64,000 nt of DNA from Citrobacter portucalensis (GTDB lineage Bacteria > Pseudomonadota > Gammaproteobacteria > Enterobacterales > Enterobacteriaceae), in assembly GCF_002042885.1 (NCBI RefSeq), contig NZ_MVFY01000004.1, forward strand, positions 186,001 through 250,000. Reading direction: 5' to 3'. Below are positions 10,862 to 23,171 of this stretch, one piece after another. Positions within the stretch are counted from its first letter, which is position 1; each line of letters begins with the position of its first letter. Under the pieces are notes generated by a model, which was given only the letters and a program-made list of their open reading frames with translations, searched no databases and was not told where the DNA came from. The position numbers and the translations under genes were made by a program.

Positions 10862-11961
10862 TATACCGCTCCTTTACGCATAAAACGGGCACGCAAGCGG
10901 CGCATCGGCACCGTATCCCAGAGGTTAAGCACAATCGCCAGCGCCAGATACGCCAGGTTAACCGTCCACATCCAGAACACCGGATCCAGCTTACCTTTAC
11001 CGCCGTTCGACTTCAGCGACGTCTGAACCAGGAAGAACAGCAAATAGAGCAGCATTGCTGGCAGCATCGACAGCACGCGCCCCTGACGCGGGTTCACCAC
11101 GCTCAGCGGTACGACCATCAGCGCCATCATAAATACGGTGAATACTAACGTGATACGCCAGGTCAGCTCCGCGCGGGCACGATCGGTGTCGGTCGTCCAC
11201 AGCGTACGCATGTTCATCTGGTCGGTATCGTTTGGATCCAGTGCCACGGCCTGATGACCGATAATCGCCTGATAATCCTGGAAGTCGGTAATGCGGAAAT
11301 CGCGCAGCAGCGCGGTACCTTCGAAGCGCGTCCCCTGGTTCAGCGTCACGACCTGAGAGCCATCACGCATCTGGGTAAGATGTCCGGAATCGGCTACGAC
11401 GACCGAAGGACGAGCGTTGCCTTTCGGGCGGATTTGCGCGAGGAACACGTCTTTGAAGTTGCTGCCGTCAACGCTTTCGATAAACAGCACCGAACTGCCG
11501 TTGGTCGCCTGCTGGAATTGCCCCTGAGCAAGCGCCGCCATACCGGGGTTCGCTTTCGCCTCCGCCAGGACTTCGTCCTGATGTCTGGAGGACCACGGCC
11601 CGGCCCACATCACGTTGACCGCCGCAATAATACTGGTAAACAGCGCCAGCACCATCGCCGCTTTCACGAGCACTGCCTTGCTCAGCCCGCAGGCGTGCAT
11701 GACCGTAATTTCGCTTTCGGTATACAGTTTGCCCAGCGTCATCAACAGCCCGAGGAACAGGCTTAAGGGCAAGATAAGTTGCGCCATTTCTGGCACGCCC
11801 AGCCCCAGCAGCGAGAGCACCAGATTTGCCGGGATATCACCGTCAACCGCCGCACCAAGGATCCTGACCAACTTTTGACAAAAGAAGATCAAAAGCAGGA
11901 TGAATAGGATCGCAAGTTGGCTTTTGAGCGTTTCCCGAACCAGATATCTTATGATTATCAC
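10861..11961 (-). CDS. lptF: Lipopolysaccharide export permease LptF
   Basis: 366-residue partner of LptG in the LptB2FG transporter. It begins MIIIRYLVRETLKSQ and matches E. coli LptF nearly throughout. Transmembrane segments lie at about 15-35, 55-75 and 100-120 and in a C-terminal trio from about 270 to 350. The soluble periplasmic domain in between supports LPS hand-off to LptC. It is first in the lptF-lptG operon and divergent from pepA. Essential in E. coli. Confidence 0.97.
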   Translation of the reverse strand: MIIIRYLVRETLKSQLAILFILLLIFFCQKLVRILGAAVDGDIPANLVLSLLGLGVPEMAQLILPLSLFLGLLMTLGKLYTESEITVMHACGLSKAVLVKAAMVLALFTSIIAAVNVMWAGPWSSRHQDEVLAEAKANPGMAALAQGQFQQATNGSSVLFIESVDGSNFKDVFLAQIRPKGNARPSVVVADSGHLTQMRDGSQVVTLNQGTRFEGTALLRDFRITDFQDYQAIIGHQAVALDPNDTDQMNMRTLWTTDTDRARAELTWRITLVFTVFMMALMVVPLSVVNPRQGRVLSMLPAMLLYLLFFLVQTSLKSNGGKGKLDPVFWMWTVNLAYLALAIVLNLWDTVPMRRLRARFMRKGAV

Positions 11962-13739
<1,778 letters not shown>

Positions 13740-13746
13740 TGTAAAA

Positions 13747-13815
13747 CGCCGGGTGCGCCTTACCCGGCCTACAACATCACTCAACCGTAGGCCGGGTAAG
13801 CGTAGCGCCACCCGG
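13747..13815. repeat. REP/BIME between pepA and holC
   Basis: Inverted REP copies (CGCCGGGTGCGCCTTACCCGG and GTAGGCCGGGTAAGCGTAGC on facing strands) within the pepA-holC spacer. Confidence 0.85.
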
Positions 13816-13851
13816 CTTTGCATTTAAATCCACAACAAGAAGCCCCATATC

Positions 13852-14295
13852 ATGAGAAACGCAACGTTCTATATTCTGGACAATGACAACACCGTCGATG
13901 GCTTAAGCGCCGTTGAACAACTGGTGTGTGAAATTGCCGCAGAACGTTGGCGTGCTGGCAAGCGCGTGCTGATCGCCTGTGAAAACGAAAAGCAGGCTCT
14001 TCGACTGGATGAAGCTCTGTGGGCAAGACCGGCAGAAAGTTTTGTTCCGCATAATCTGGCGGGAGAAGGCCCCAGAGGTGGCGCGCCGGTAGAGATTGCC
14101 TGGCCGGAGAAACGCAATAGCAGCCCGCGCGACCTGCTCATCAGTTTGCGCGTTGGCTTTGCAGATTTTGCCACCGCTTTCACAGAAGTGATAGACTTCG
14201 TTCCTTACGAAGATTCTTTGAAACAATCGGCACGCGATCGCTACAAAGCTTACCGCGTGGCTGGTTTTAACCTGAATACGGCAACCTGGAAATAA
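13852..14295 (+). CDS. holC: DNA polymerase III chi subunit
   Basis: 147 residues, the family length. Chi pairs with psi (HolD) in the clamp-loader complex and binds the C-terminus of SSB, bridging the replisome to single-stranded DNA. The sequence ([21 protein letters not shown], then [27 protein letters not shown]) is nearly identical to E. coli chi. Its stop overlaps the valS start by one base (TAATG), the conserved holC-valS coupling. Confidence 0.98.
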   Translation: MRNATFYILDNDNTVDGLSAVEQLVCEIAAERWRAGKRVLIACENEKQALRLDEALWARPAESFVPHNLAGEGPRGGAPVEIAWPEKRNSSPRDLLISLRVGFADFATAFTEVIDFVPYEDSLKQSARDRYKAYRVAGFNLNTATWK

Positions 14296-17150
14296 TGGAA
14301 AAGACATACAACCCACAAGATATCGAACAGCCGCTTTACGAGCACTGGGAAAAGCAGGGCTATTTCAAACCTAACGGCGATGAAAGCAAAGAGTCCTTCT
14401 GCATCATGATCCCGCCGCCGAACGTCACCGGCAGTTTGCATATGGGTCATGCTTTCCAGCAAACCATCATGGATACCATGATTCGCTACCAGCGCATGCA
14501 GGGTAAAAACACCCTGTGGCAGGCCGGTACCGACCACGCGGGTATCGCTACCCAGATGGTGGTTGAGCGTAAGATTGCCGCTGAAGAAGGTAAAACCCGT
14601 CACGACTACGGTCGCGAAGCGTTTATCGACAAAATTTGGCAGTGGAAAGCGGAATCCGGCGGCACCATTACCCGTCAGATGCGCCGTCTCGGCAACTCCG
14701 TTGACTGGGAGCGCGAGCGCTTCACTATGGACGAAGGTCTTTCCAATGCCGTGAAAGAAGTCTTTGTTCGCCTGTACAAAGAAGATCTGATCTACCGTGG
14801 CAAGCGTCTGGTCAACTGGGACCCGAAACTGCGCACCGCTATTTCTGATCTGGAAGTGGAAAACCGCGAGTCTAAAGGCTCCATGTGGCACATCCGCTAT
14901 CCGCTGGCTGACGGCGCGAAAACCGCAGACGGTAAAGATTACCTGGTCGTCGCCACCACCCGTCCGGAAACCGTACTGGGTGATACCGGCGTAGCCGTTA
15001 ACCCGGAAGATCCGCGCTACAAAGATCTGATCGGCAAATTCGTTGTCCTGCCGCTGGTTAACCGTCGCATTCCGATCGTCGGCGATGAACACGCCGACAT
15101 GGAAAAAGGCACCGGCTGCGTGAAGATCACCCCGGCGCACGACTTTAACGACTACGAAGTCGGGAAACGTCATGGTCTGCCAATGATCAACATTCTGACC
15201 TTTGACGGCGACATCCGCGAAACCGCGGAAGTGTACGACACCAAAGGCGAAGAGTCCGACGTTTACTCCAATGAAATCCCGGCTGAGTTCCAGAAGCTGG
15301 AACGTTTTGCTGCGCGTAAAGCGGTGGTTGCCGCCGTTGATGCCCTGGGCCTGCTGGAAGAAATTAAACCGCACGACCTGACCGTACCTTACGGCGACCG
15401 TGGCGGCGTGGTTATCGAACCGATGCTGACCGACCAGTGGTACGTCCGTGCCGACGTGTTGGCAAAACCGGCGGTTGAAGCGGTTGAGAATGGCGACATC
15501 CAGTTCGTACCGAAGCAGTACGAAAACATGTACTTCTCCTGGATGCGCGATATTCAGGACTGGTGTATTTCCCGTCAGCTGTGGTGGGGTCACCGTATCC
15601 CGGCATGGTATGACAACGACGGCAATGTCTACGTTGGCCGCACCGAAGACGAAGTGCGTCAGGAAAACAACCTCGGCGCCGACGTTGCGCTGCGTCAGGA
15701 CGAAGACGTTCTCGATACCTGGTTCTCTTCTGCACTGTGGACCTTCTCTACGCTGGGCTGGCCGGAAAATACCGACGCGCTGCGTCAGTTCCACCCAACC
15801 AGCGTGATGGTTTCCGGCTTCGACATTATCTTCTTCTGGATTGCCCGCATGATCATGATGACCATGCACTTCATCAAAGATGAAAACGGCAAGCCGCAGG
15901 TTCCGTTCAAGACCGTCTACATGACCGGTCTTATCCGTGACGACGAAGGCCAGAAGATGTCCAAATCCAAGGGCAACGTGATTGACCCGCTGGATATGGT
16001 CGATGGTATCTCTCTGGCAGAACTGCTGGAGAAACGTACCGGCAACATGATGCAGCCGCAGCTGGCTGAGAAAATTGCCAAGCGTACCGAGAAGCAGTTC
16101 CCGGACGGCATCGAGCCGCACGGCACCGACGCCCTGCGTTTCACCCTGGCAGCGCTGGCCTCTACCGGTCGCGATATCAACTGGGACATGAAGCGTCTGG
16201 AAGGTTACCGTAACTTCTGTAACAAGCTGTGGAACGCCAGCCGCTTCGTACTGATGAATACCGAAGATCAGGATTGCGGCTTCAACGGTGGCGAAATGAC
16301 CCTGTCGCTGGCGGATCGCTGGATCCTCGCTGAATTCAACCAGACCATCAAAGCGTACCGCGAAGCGCTGGACAACTTCCGCTTCGATATCGCCGCGGGC
16401 ATTCTGTACGAGTTCACCTGGAACCAGTTCTGCGACTGGTATCTGGAGCTGACCAAGCCGGTCATGAACGGTGGTTCCGAATCTGAACTGCGCGGCACCC
16501 GCAATACGCTGGTTACCGTGCTGGAAGGTCTGCTGCGTCTGGCGCACCCAATCATTCCGTTCATCACCGAGACCATCTGGCAGCGCGTGAAAGTGATTTG
16601 TGGCAACACTGCAGATACCATCATGCTGCAGCCGTTCCCGGAATATAACGCAGCGCAGGTTGATGAAGCGGCGCTGGCCGATACCGAATGGCTGAAGCAG
16701 GCAATCGTCGCCGTACGTAACATCCGTGCGGAAATGAACATCGCCCCGGGCAAACCGCTGGAGCTGCTGCTGCGTGGTTGCAGCGCTGATGCGATGCGTC
16801 GTGTGAACGACAACCGCAGCTTCCTGCTGAACCTGGCACGTCTGGAAAGCATTACCGTGCTGCCAGCCGATGACAAAGGTCCGGTCTCCGTGACCAAAAT
16901 CATCGACGGCGCCGAACTGCTGATCCCAATGGCTGGCCTCATCAACAAAGAAGATGAGCTGGCACGTCTGGCGAAAGAAGTGGCGAAAATCGAAGGCGAG
17001 ATTGCCCGTATCGAAGGCAAACTTTCCAACGAAGGTTTCGTTGCCCGCGCACCGGAAGCAGTTATCGCCAAAGAGCGTGAGAAGCTGGACGGTTACGCAG
17101 AAGCCAAAGCGAAGCTGATTGAACAGCAGGCGGTCATCGCCGCGCTGTAA
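14295..17150 (+). CDS. valS: Valyl-tRNA synthetase
   Basis: 951 residues, the same length as E. coli ValRS. It charges tRNA-Val in the cytosol. It is a class Ia enzyme with the HIGH-type motif [13 protein letters not shown] at 40-52 and KMSKS at 554-558. The large CP1 editing domain that removes mischarged threonine lies between them (about 190-340). An anticodon-binding helical domain and a C-terminal coiled coil ([29 protein letters not shown]) close the protein. It is coupled to holC by a one-base overlap and ends at a strong terminator. Its strong codon bias produces a 1002-codon open frame on the opposite strand, which is an artefact. Confidence 0.98.
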   Translation: MEKTYNPQDIEQPLYEHWEKQGYFKPNGDESKESFCIMIPPPNVTGSLHMGHAFQQTIMDTMIRYQRMQGKNTLWQAGTDHAGIATQMVVERKIAAEEGKTRHDYGREAFIDKIWQWKAESGGTITRQMRRLGNSVDWERERFTMDEGLSNAVKEVFVRLYKEDLIYRGKRLVNWDPKLRTAISDLEVENRESKGSMWHIRYPLADGAKTADGKDYLVVATTRPETVLGDTGVAVNPEDPRYKDLIGKFVVLPLVNRRIPIVGDEHADMEKGTGCVKITPAHDFNDYEVGKRHGLPMINILTFDGDIRETAEVYDTKGEESDVYSNEIPAEFQKLERFAARKAVVAAVDALGLLEEIKPHDLTVPYGDRGGVVIEPMLTDQWYVRADVLAKPAVEAVENGDIQFVPKQYENMYFSWMRDIQDWCISRQLWWGHRIPAWYDNDGNVYVGRTEDEVRQENNLGADVALRQDEDVLDTWFSSALWTFSTLGWPENTDALRQFHPTSVMVSGFDIIFFWIARMIMMTMHFIKDENGKPQVPFKTVYMTGLIRDDEGQKMSKSKGNVIDPLDMVDGISLAELLEKRTGNMMQPQLAEKIAKRTEKQFPDGIEPHGTDALRFTLAALASTGRDINWDMKRLEGYRNFCNKLWNASRFVLMNTEDQDCGFNGGEMTLSLADRWILAEFNQTIKAYREALDNFRFDIAAGILYEFTWNQFCDWYLELTKPVMNGGSESELRGTRNTLVTVLEGLLRLAHPIIPFITETIWQRVKVICGNTADTIMLQPFPEYNAAQVDEAALADTEWLKQAIVAVRNIRAEMNIAPGKPLELLLRGCSADAMRRVNDNRSFLLNLARLESITVLPADDKGPVSVTKIIDGAELLIPMAGLINKEDELARLAKEVAKIEGEIARIEGKLSNEGFVARAPEAVIAKEREKLDGYAEAKAKLIEQQAVIAAL

Positions 17151-17157
17151 TTGCCTA

Positions 17158-17230
17158 TGCCGGATAGCGCTGCGCTTATTCGGCAAACGGGCACCGTCAT
17201 CGTAGGTCGGATAAGCGTAGCGCATCCGAC
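17158..17230. repeat. REP/BIME downstream of valS
   Basis: Two inverted REP-like units (GCCGGATAGCGCTGCGC and GTCGGATAAGCGTAGCG) just before the valS terminator. Confidence 0.8.
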
Positions 17231-17242
17231 ACCACAGACGAT

Positions 17243-17275
17243 AAAGCCTCTGACGCATATGCTCAGAGGCTTTTT
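17243..17275 (+). terminator. valS terminator
   Basis: AAAGCCTCTGA and TCAGAGGCTTT form an 11-bp perfect stem with a 9-nt loop, followed by T5. Confidence 0.92.
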
Positions 17276-17356
17276 ATTGAATTATCCTCGCTTGCGCTTC
17301 CCCTCGCCGCAGTGGTATTAACTGCATATGTCTCACTTTTATGTCATGAGTTCGCT

Positions 17357-17860
17357 ATGAGTGTCATTACCTCCGTCGCGGCAACGCTGCGCCGAATTTC
17401 TGCCGATGATAACGCCGCAATTGCCCGCGTTATCCGCAAAGTTTCCGCTGAATACGGGCTTACCGCCGATAAGGGGTATACCGTTGCCGACCCTAATCTG
17501 GACGAACTGTTCCAGGTTTACAGCCAGCCGGGCGCAGCCTACTGGGTGGTTGAGCAAAACGGTGAAGTCGTGGGCGGCGGTGGTGTTGCACCGTTAGGAT
17601 GTAGTGAACCAGACATTTGCGAGCTGCAAAAGATGTACTTCCTGTCGAGCGCGCGCGGTCAGGGGCTGGCGAAAAAACTGGCGCTGATGGCGCTCGAACA
17701 TGCCCGCGAGCAGGGTTTTAAACAGTGCTATCTGGAGACCACGGCTTTTCTGACTGAGGCAATCCGCCTGTATGAACATTTAGGCTTTGAGCATATCAGC
17801 GAAGCGCTGGGCTGTACCGGGCACGTGGATTGTGAAGTGCGGATGTTAAAGCCCCTCTGA
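17357..17860 (+). CDS. yjgM: GNAT-family N-acetyltransferase YjgM
   Basis: 167 residues from the ATG at 17357, equal to E. coli YjgM; an upstream in-frame start at 17312 would add 15 residues without support. It has a GNAT fold. The acetyl-CoA binding segment is [31 protein letters not shown] (Q/RxxGxG/A type), followed by [22 protein letters not shown]. The acceptor substrate is uncertain. The ribosome site is weak. It lies between valS and a convergent unknown membrane protein gene. Confidence 0.9.
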   Translation: MSVITSVAATLRRISADDNAAIARVIRKVSAEYGLTADKGYTVADPNLDELFQVYSQPGAAYWVVEQNGEVVGGGGVAPLGCSEPDICELQKMYFLSSARGQGLAKKLALMALEHAREQGFKQCYLETTAFLTEAIRLYEHLGFEHISEALGCTGHVDCEVRMLKPL

Positions 17861-17886
17861 CCTTACGCCGAGAGGCTTTAGCCACG

Positions 17887-18717
17887 TTACTGCATCTCGG
17901 CTGAGAGCATCAGTCGAATAACGCCAGCCGCGCGGGCGGTTGGCAGCTTCAGCACCTGTGACCAGAGATCCTGCACTATCTCACAGGCAATCTTCTCTTT
18001 GCCGATCGCTTTAGTCGGATCGGCCATGATCTGAATATCCGGCCCATAGCGCTGTACTAGCCCAGGGCTTATTGCTTGCAGATCCTGCAACGCCAGCTGT
18101 TTCTCTTCTGCCGTGACCGTATGTTTGTTCGGACCATAGGCAGCACGCATCATACTCATATCACTCGCCATACGACGGTTCATGATCTCATGCGGAACCA
18201 GACGTGCCGGGTTAATCCCCCCTTTCACTGCCGGAAACAGAAAGCGGAAGCATTCGTCATCACCGATTTTGGCCACAGCAGCGATCTGCTCAAGGTTAAT
18301 TTTCATATATTCAATGACATTAGCATCTGGCGCCTGCTGCAATCTCGCCATTTGCAACTGAAGAATTTGCGGCTGTATCGCGTCGATAACCTGCTGTTCG
18401 CTACTCCCTGCTTTCTTCATCTGCGCAGCCTGGCTGATAATTTTTTGTGTCAGCTCAGGTTCCTGCTCCTTAATCACCTGAAACGCCGGATTGGAGAGCA
18501 TCGCCTTTTCAAACTGCTGCTCTTCGGTCAGACCATAATCCGGGCTTTCGCGTGGGATCAGGTAGTGCACATCAAACAGATTCCACGCGATAATCGCCAC
18601 CACAAAAACCACCGCGCCGGAGATCTTGCCCAGCCAGCCTTTTTTGCGAAACATGCCAACGACGATAGCAATCACCGCCCCGATATAACCTGCCAACAAA
18701 ACGTGTGCCCAGTTCAT
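17887..18717 (-). CDS. Uncharacterised membrane-anchored protein (276 aa)
   Basis: I do not recognise a named family. Two short hydrophobic segments open the protein (about residues 4-22 and 32-50, separated by RKKGWLGK). A soluble, helix-rich, Gln/Glu-rich region follows (QQFEKAMLSNPAFQVIKEQEPELTQ...QILQLQMARLQQAPDAN). A conserved-looking segment CFRFLFPAVKGGINPARLVPHEIMNRRMASDMSMM lies mid-protein. By the positive-inside rule the soluble part may face either side. It lies next to miaE but has its own upstream gap of about 165 bp. Lack of E. coli K-12 resemblance suggests it belongs to the miaE-bearing genera. Function unknown. Confidence 0.75.
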   Translation of the reverse strand: MNWAHVLLAGYIGAVIAIVVGMFRKKGWLGKISGAVVFVVAIIAWNLFDVHYLIPRESPDYGLTEEQQFEKAMLSNPAFQVIKEQEPELTQKIISQAAQMKKAGSSEQQVIDAIQPQILQLQMARLQQAPDANVIEYMKINLEQIAAVAKIGDDECFRFLFPAVKGGINPARLVPHEIMNRRMASDMSMMRAAYGPNKHTVTAEEKQLALQDLQAISPGLVQRYGPDIQIMADPTKAIGKEKIACEIVQDLWSQVLKLPTARAAGVIRLMLSAEMQ

Positions 18718-18882
18718 TAACCATCCTTATGCCAAATCATCTCTGTTACGGGGATATATTTCCCCTTCGCGTGTTTTGATTATTACGGCAGCAGCGAGCG
18801 ATTTCCAGCCACCAGATTTTGCTAACAGAAACAGGAAGGATTAAACCGCGCGGCGATGGACACCGCGCGTCAAAGAAAGGAA

Positions 18883-19641
18883 TTAAGCTGGCACACCGCT
18901 GTGGAAGCGGAATTCATCGTCAGGAGAGGTGATCAACGCGGCTTCTACTTCGCCAAAAAACCGAACCCGGCTACTGATATCATCGGCTGAAACCTGCTGC
19001 GCCAGCGCCAGGTAATCCTGATAATGTCGGGCCTCGGATCGCAGCAGCGACAGATAAAACGCCTGCAAATCGTCATCCAGATACGGTGCCAACGCGGCGA
19101 ACCGTTCACAGGAACGCGCCTCAATATAAGCCCCGCAAATCAGTTTATCGATTAACGTCAGCGGCTCGTGGGTGCGTACCTCTTTGAGCATGCCTTTAGC
19201 GTAACGGCTGGCGGTAATCTTAATATAGGGAATGTTGCGGCTCATCATCGCCTCACGCACCTGCCAGAAGTGATGCAGCTCTTCTTTGATCAGCAAAACC
19301 ATGCTGTCGATAAGCTTGCGTCCCCACGGGTCGTCGGTTTGCGGCATCACGCTTTTGCTTATCTGTTTATTCAGCGCGATAAAATCCGGCTCATCCCCTT
19401 CTCTGAAAGCAAACGCTTCATAGGGTTTCAGCCAGTCCAACAGCGCCTGCGATCCCTGTTTATCCGCAACATACTTACGCACCAACAGCATCGCCGTTTG
19501 CGCCGCTTTCAGCTCACAGACGAGGTGATCGGTCAATAACAGAGGCAGATTTGCCGGGTCCCGCGCTTTATCAAGCCAGGCCTGAGGCGTTTTACAGTGT
19601 AGGAAGTTGTGGATCGGGGAGAGTATTTGCAGGTAATCCAT
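18883..19641 (-). CDS. miaE: tRNA 2-(methylthio)-N6-isopentenyladenosine-37 hydroxylase MiaE
   Basis: 252 residues, the family size. MiaE is an oxygen-dependent non-haem di-iron monooxygenase that hydroxylates ms2i6A37 to ms2io6A37 in tRNAs reading UNN codons. The expected carboxylate/His ligand pattern is present: E43, an E-x-x-H pair in KEELHH (120-124), E174 in YIEARSCER, and E203-x-x-H206 in RSEARHY. The gene is known in Salmonella next to the argI region and absent from E. coli K-12, so it helps place the organism. It lies just downstream of rraB on the same strand and may share its transcript. Confidence 0.93.
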   Translation of the reverse strand: MDYLQILSPIHNFLHCKTPQAWLDKARDPANLPLLLTDHLVCELKAAQTAMLLVRKYVADKQGSQALLDWLKPYEAFAFREGDEPDFIALNKQISKSVMPQTDDPWGRKLIDSMVLLIKEELHHFWQVREAMMSRNIPYIKITASRYAKGMLKEVRTHEPLTLIDKLICGAYIEARSCERFAALAPYLDDDLQAFYLSLLRSEARHYQDYLALAQQVSADDISSRVRFFGEVEAALITSPDDEFRFHSGVPA

Positions 19642-19692
19642 ACGTTGTCCTTGGCCTGCGGCAGCCGATGCTACCGCAGGTCAGTTGATGAC

Positions 19693-20118
19693 TTAGTGAC
19701 GCACGCCGTCATCATCTTCGTCGACGAGGTCTTCATCGTCGCCGTCTTCACCTTCTTCGCCGTTCGGGTCTTCAAAATAGGTGCCCCAACCGTCGTATTC
19801 CACATCGTATTTTTCAGCCAGGTTCATCAGCTGCTCAACCTGAGCATCGATCAACTCCGCATTCAGTGCACATTCGCTCAGAATGTCACAGCAAATAACC
19901 GTGTCGCCTTCTTCCACTTCCAGCTCTTCCGGCTCGGTCACTTCATAACCCAGCTTGAAGGCTTCTACTGCCGCTTTTTCCAGGGTTTCGAAGTCATCCG
20001 CGGAAAGGTGATGCTCGATGGTGTACAGCGCGTCTGGATCGCTGCCATCTTCGAGTAACTCTTCAATAATCAAGCGTGTTTCTTCACGCTGCTCTTCCAG
20101 TAGTTCCGGGTTTGCCAT
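19693..20118 (-). CDS. rraB: Ribonuclease E inhibitor RraB
   Basis: 141 residues from the ATG at 20118 ([16 protein letters not shown]), which has GAGGAA 6 nt upstream. A start at 20160 would add residues not seen in the family. RraB binds RNase E and dampens its activity, altering mRNA decay. The protein is very acidic, with a C-terminal tail of alternating E/D/G ([25 protein letters not shown]) characteristic of YjgD. It is divergent from argI. Confidence 0.95.
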   Translation of the reverse strand: MANPELLEEQREETRLIIEELLEDGSDPDALYTIEHHLSADDFETLEKAAVEAFKLGYEVTEPEELEVEEGDTVICCDILSECALNAELIDAQVEQLMNLAEKYDVEYDGWGTYFEDPNGEEGEDGDDEDLVDEDDDGVRH

Positions 20119-20215
20119 GGCTCGTTCCTCATAATGTCCTGCCGATACTCTTATTGTCACATACCGCTGTCATTGCCTCCACCTTTCCAGGAAAGATTTG
20201 TTAAACAAGGTTGCA

Positions 20216-20254
20216 AATGAATAAACATCCATATAAATTGAATTTTAATTCAAT
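20216..20254 (+). promoter_or_regulatory. argI promoter with tandem ARG boxes
   Basis: Two 18-bp ARG boxes lie 3 bp apart, the classical arrangement. 20216-20233 is AATGAATAAACATCCATA and 20237-20254 is the perfect palindrome ATTGAATTTTAATTCAAT. They cover the -10 (TATAAA, 20232-20237) and adjoin the -35 (TTGCAA, 20211-20216), so ArgR with arginine should block polymerase. Confidence 0.9.
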
Positions 20255-20281
20255 AAATGGCCTAAGCCATGTGAGGGAACC

Positions 20282-21286
20282 ATGTCTGCGTTTTATCAGA
20301 AACATTTTTTGAAACTGCTTGATTTCACCTCTGCTGAACTCACGTCACTGCTTCAGCTCGCCGCACAGCTGAAGGCGGATAAGAAAAACGGCACTGAAGT
20401 CGCAAAGCTCACCGGTAAAAACATCGCGCTCATCTTCGAAAAAGACTCAACCCGTACCCGTTGCTCTTTCGAAGTTGCCGCATACGATCAGGGCGCGCGC
20501 GTGACATATCTCGGGCCGAGCGGCAGCCAGATTGGCCATAAAGAGTCGATCAAAGACACCGCCCGCGTACTCGGCCGTATGTACGACGGTATTCAGTATC
20601 GGGGCCACGGTCAGGAGATTGTCGAGACGCTGGCGGAATATGCCGGAGTTCCGGTGTGGAACGGATTAACCAACGAGTTTCATCCCACCCAGCTGCTGGC
20701 GGATCTGTTAACTATGCATGAACACCTGCCGGGTAAAGCGTTTAATGAGATGACGCTGGTCTACACCGGTGATGCCCGCAACAATATGGGTAATTCCATG
20801 CTGGAAGCCGCCGCGTTAACCGGGCTGGATCTGCGTCTGGTCGCACCGCAGGCCTGCTGGCCGGAAGAAAGTCTGGTTGCGGAGTGCAAAGCGCTGGCAC
20901 AGAAAAACGGCGGCAATATTACGCTGACCGAAGATGTCGCCACGGGCGTGAAAGACGCAGACTTCATCTATACCGACGTCTGGGTATCAATGGGCGAGGC
21001 AAAAGAGAAGTGGGCCGAACGTATTGCGCTGCTGCGTAAGTACCAGGTTAATAGCGCGATGATGGCGTTGACCGGCAATCCGCAGGTGAAATTCCTGCAC
21101 TGCTTGCCCGCGTTTCATGACGATCAAACCACGCTTGGCAAACAAATGGCACAGGAATATGGTCTGCACGGTGGAATGGAAGTGACCGATGAGGTCTTTG
21201 AATCCCCCGCCAGTATCGTATTTGATCAGGCAGAAAACCGGATGCACACCATCAAAGCGGTGATGGTGGCGACGCTGGCGAAGTAA
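20282..21286 (+). CDS. argI: Ornithine carbamoyltransferase
   Basis: 334 residues. It catalyses ornithine plus carbamoyl phosphate to citrulline in arginine biosynthesis, as a cytosolic trimer. The carbamoyl-phosphate motif STRTR lies in [14 protein letters not shown] (residues 56-60), HPTQ in [12 protein letters not shown], and the ornithine/SMG loop in [15 protein letters not shown] is the conserved catalytic Cys segment. It matches the E. coli ArgI/ArgF pair. The symbol argI is chosen because the position beside rraB is that of argI. Control by ArgR through the boxes upstream. Confidence 0.97.
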   Translation: MSAFYQKHFLKLLDFTSAELTSLLQLAAQLKADKKNGTEVAKLTGKNIALIFEKDSTRTRCSFEVAAYDQGARVTYLGPSGSQIGHKESIKDTARVLGRMYDGIQYRGHGQEIVETLAEYAGVPVWNGLTNEFHPTQLLADLLTMHEHLPGKAFNEMTLVYTGDARNNMGNSMLEAAALTGLDLRLVAPQACWPEESLVAECKALAQKNGGNITLTEDVATGVKDADFIYTDVWVSMGEAKEKWAERIALLRKYQVNSAMMALTGNPQVKFLHCLPAFHDDQTTLGKQMAQEYGLHGGMEVTDEVFESPASIVFDQAENRMHTIKAVMVATLAK

Positions 21287-21304
21287 GAGCATGGATGAAA
21301 AGAA

Positions 21305-21385
21305 TGCCGGATGGCGATGCTAAGCATCTTATCCGGCCTACAATAGCGCTCCCGTAGGCCGGGCAAGGCGAAGCCGCCCCCCGGC
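21305..21385. repeat. REP/BIME between argI and yjgK
   Basis: GCCGGATGGCGATGCTAAGC and GTAGGCCGGGCAAGGCGAAG units in inverted arrangement between convergent genes. Confidence 0.85.
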
Positions 21386-21393
21386 AAATACGC

Positions 21394-21873
<480 letters not shown>

Positions 21874-22031
21874 TCATTTTAGTTGTTATACGAAAAAACG
21901 GTCTGCCATACTACTGCTATTTGCCGATATTTTGCGTCAACGCATGTTTATCTCATTGTTGCTGTTTGGCATTCAGGGTGAATGAATATTCATGAGAATC
22001 GTTTGCGATGAATAATTTGTGAATTTTTCGC

Positions 22032-22072
22032 TTGATCCCATAACGGAGCTGAGTATAATCGCGGACAATTTG
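22032..22072 (+). promoter_or_regulatory. pyrBI promoter with UTP-sensitive start region
   Basis: TTGATC (22032-22037) and TATAAT (22054-22059) are spaced by 16 bp. The likely start is AATTTG at 22067-22072. In E. coli the same initially transcribed AAUUUG supports UTP-dependent reiterative transcription, so the motif implies the same control. Confidence 0.8.
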
Positions 22073-22084
22073 CCGGGAGGATGT

Positions 22085-22186
22085 ATGGTTCAGTGTGTAC
22101 GACATTTTGTCTTACCGCGTCTGAAAAAGGACGCTGGCCTGCCGTTTTTCTTTCCGTTGATCACCCATTCCGAGCCCCTCAATTGA
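22085..22186 (+). CDS. pyrL: pyrBI operon leader peptide
   Basis: 33 codons translating to MVQCVRHFVLPRLKKDAGLP, then a Phe/Pro-rich stretch, ending ...HSEPLN. It resembles E. coli PyrL (44 aa) but stops earlier because the frame ends at TGA inside the attenuator stem. GGGAGGAT provides the ribosome site. Coupling of translation to transcription through the U-rich part prevents the downstream terminator from forming when UTP is low. Confidence 0.92.
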   Translation: MVQCVRHFVLPRLKKDAGLPFFFPLITHSEPLN

Positions 22187-22200
22187 GGGGCTTTTTTTTT
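22173..22200 (+). terminator. pyrBI attenuator
   Basis: AGCCCCTC-AATT-GAGGGGCT is a perfect stem followed by T8. It overlaps the last codons and stop of pyrL and ends 23 bp before pyrB. Confidence 0.95.
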
Positions 22201-22222
22201 GCCCAGGCGTCAGGAGATAAAC

Positions 22223-23158
22223 ATGGCTAACCCGCTCTATCAAAAACACATCATTTCCATAAACGACCTCAGCCGCGATGACCTCAATCTGGTCCTCGCA
22301 ACAGCGGCGAAATTAAAAGCTAACCCACAGCCGGAGCTGTTAAAGCATAAGGTTATCGCCAGCTGCTTCTTTGAAGCCTCAACCCGCACCCGTTTATCCT
22401 TTGAAACCTCCATGCACCGCCTGGGCGCCAGCGTGGTGGGTTTCTCTGACAGCAGCAATACCTCTCTGGGCAAAAAAGGTGAAACGCTGGCCGACACTAT
22501 TTCCGTCATCAGCACCTATGTCGACGCCATCGTAATGCGCCATCCGCAGGAAGGCGCCGCGCGTCTGGCTACGGAGTTCTCCGGTAACGTTCCGGTACTG
22601 AACGCAGGCGACGGCTCCAACCAACATCCCACCCAAACGCTGCTGGATCTGTTCACCATTCAGGAAACTCAGGGTCGCCTGGACAATCTGCACATCGCCA
22701 TGGTGGGTGACCTGAAATATGGCCGCACCGTCCATTCCCTGACCCAGGCGCTGGCGAAGTTCGAAGGTAACCGTTTCTACTTCATCGCCCCGGACGCGTT
22801 GGCGATGCCGCAATACATTCTGGATATGTTGAATGAAAAAGGTATCGCCTGGAGCCTACACGGCACTATTGAAGAGGTGATGGCGGAGGTCGATATCCTC
22901 TACATGACCCGCGTACAAAAAGAGCGTCTGGACCCGTCCGAATACGCCAACGTGAAAGCGCAGTTTGTTCTGCGCGCCAGCGATCTGAACGGCGCCAGAG
23001 CAAACATGAAGGTACTGCATCCGCTGCCGCGTATTGATGAGATCACCACCGACGTCGACAAGACGCCGCACGCCTGGTATTTCCAGCAGGCTGGCAACGG
23101 CATCTTCGCCCGCCAGGCGTTACTGGCACTGGTATTGAATAGCGAACTGGCACTGTAA
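22223..23158 (+). CDS. pyrB: Aspartate carbamoyltransferase catalytic subunit
   Basis: 311 residues from the ATG at 22223 ([12 protein letters not shown]) with GGAG upstream; the frame extends back to 22199 only by chance. It catalyses the committed step of pyrimidine synthesis, aspartate plus carbamoyl phosphate to carbamoyl-aspartate. STRTR ([12 protein letters not shown]), HPTQ ([12 protein letters not shown]) and the aspartate-binding HPLPR ([11 protein letters not shown]) are present. It is followed after 13 nt by pyrI, with which it forms the dodecameric holoenzyme. Expression is set by the attenuator and the UTP-sensitive promoter. Confidence 0.98.
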   Translation: MANPLYQKHIISINDLSRDDLNLVLATAAKLKANPQPELLKHKVIASCFFEASTRTRLSFETSMHRLGASVVGFSDSSNTSLGKKGETLADTISVISTYVDAIVMRHPQEGAARLATEFSGNVPVLNAGDGSNQHPTQTLLDLFTIQETQGRLDNLHIAMVGDLKYGRTVHSLTQALAKFEGNRFYFIAPDALAMPQYILDMLNEKGIAWSLHGTIEEVMAEVDILYMTRVQKERLDPSEYANVKAQFVLRASDLNGARANMKVLHPLPRIDEITTDVDKTPHAWYFQQAGNGIFARQALLALVLNSELAL

Positions 23159-23171
23159 GGGAGAAAAAGAG

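Noticed and set aside
14250-17258. A 1002-codon open frame antisense to valS
   Set aside because: It mirrors the codon bias of the highly expressed valS gene. It has no ribosome site and the translation is rich in His, Phe and Gln with no family resemblance.
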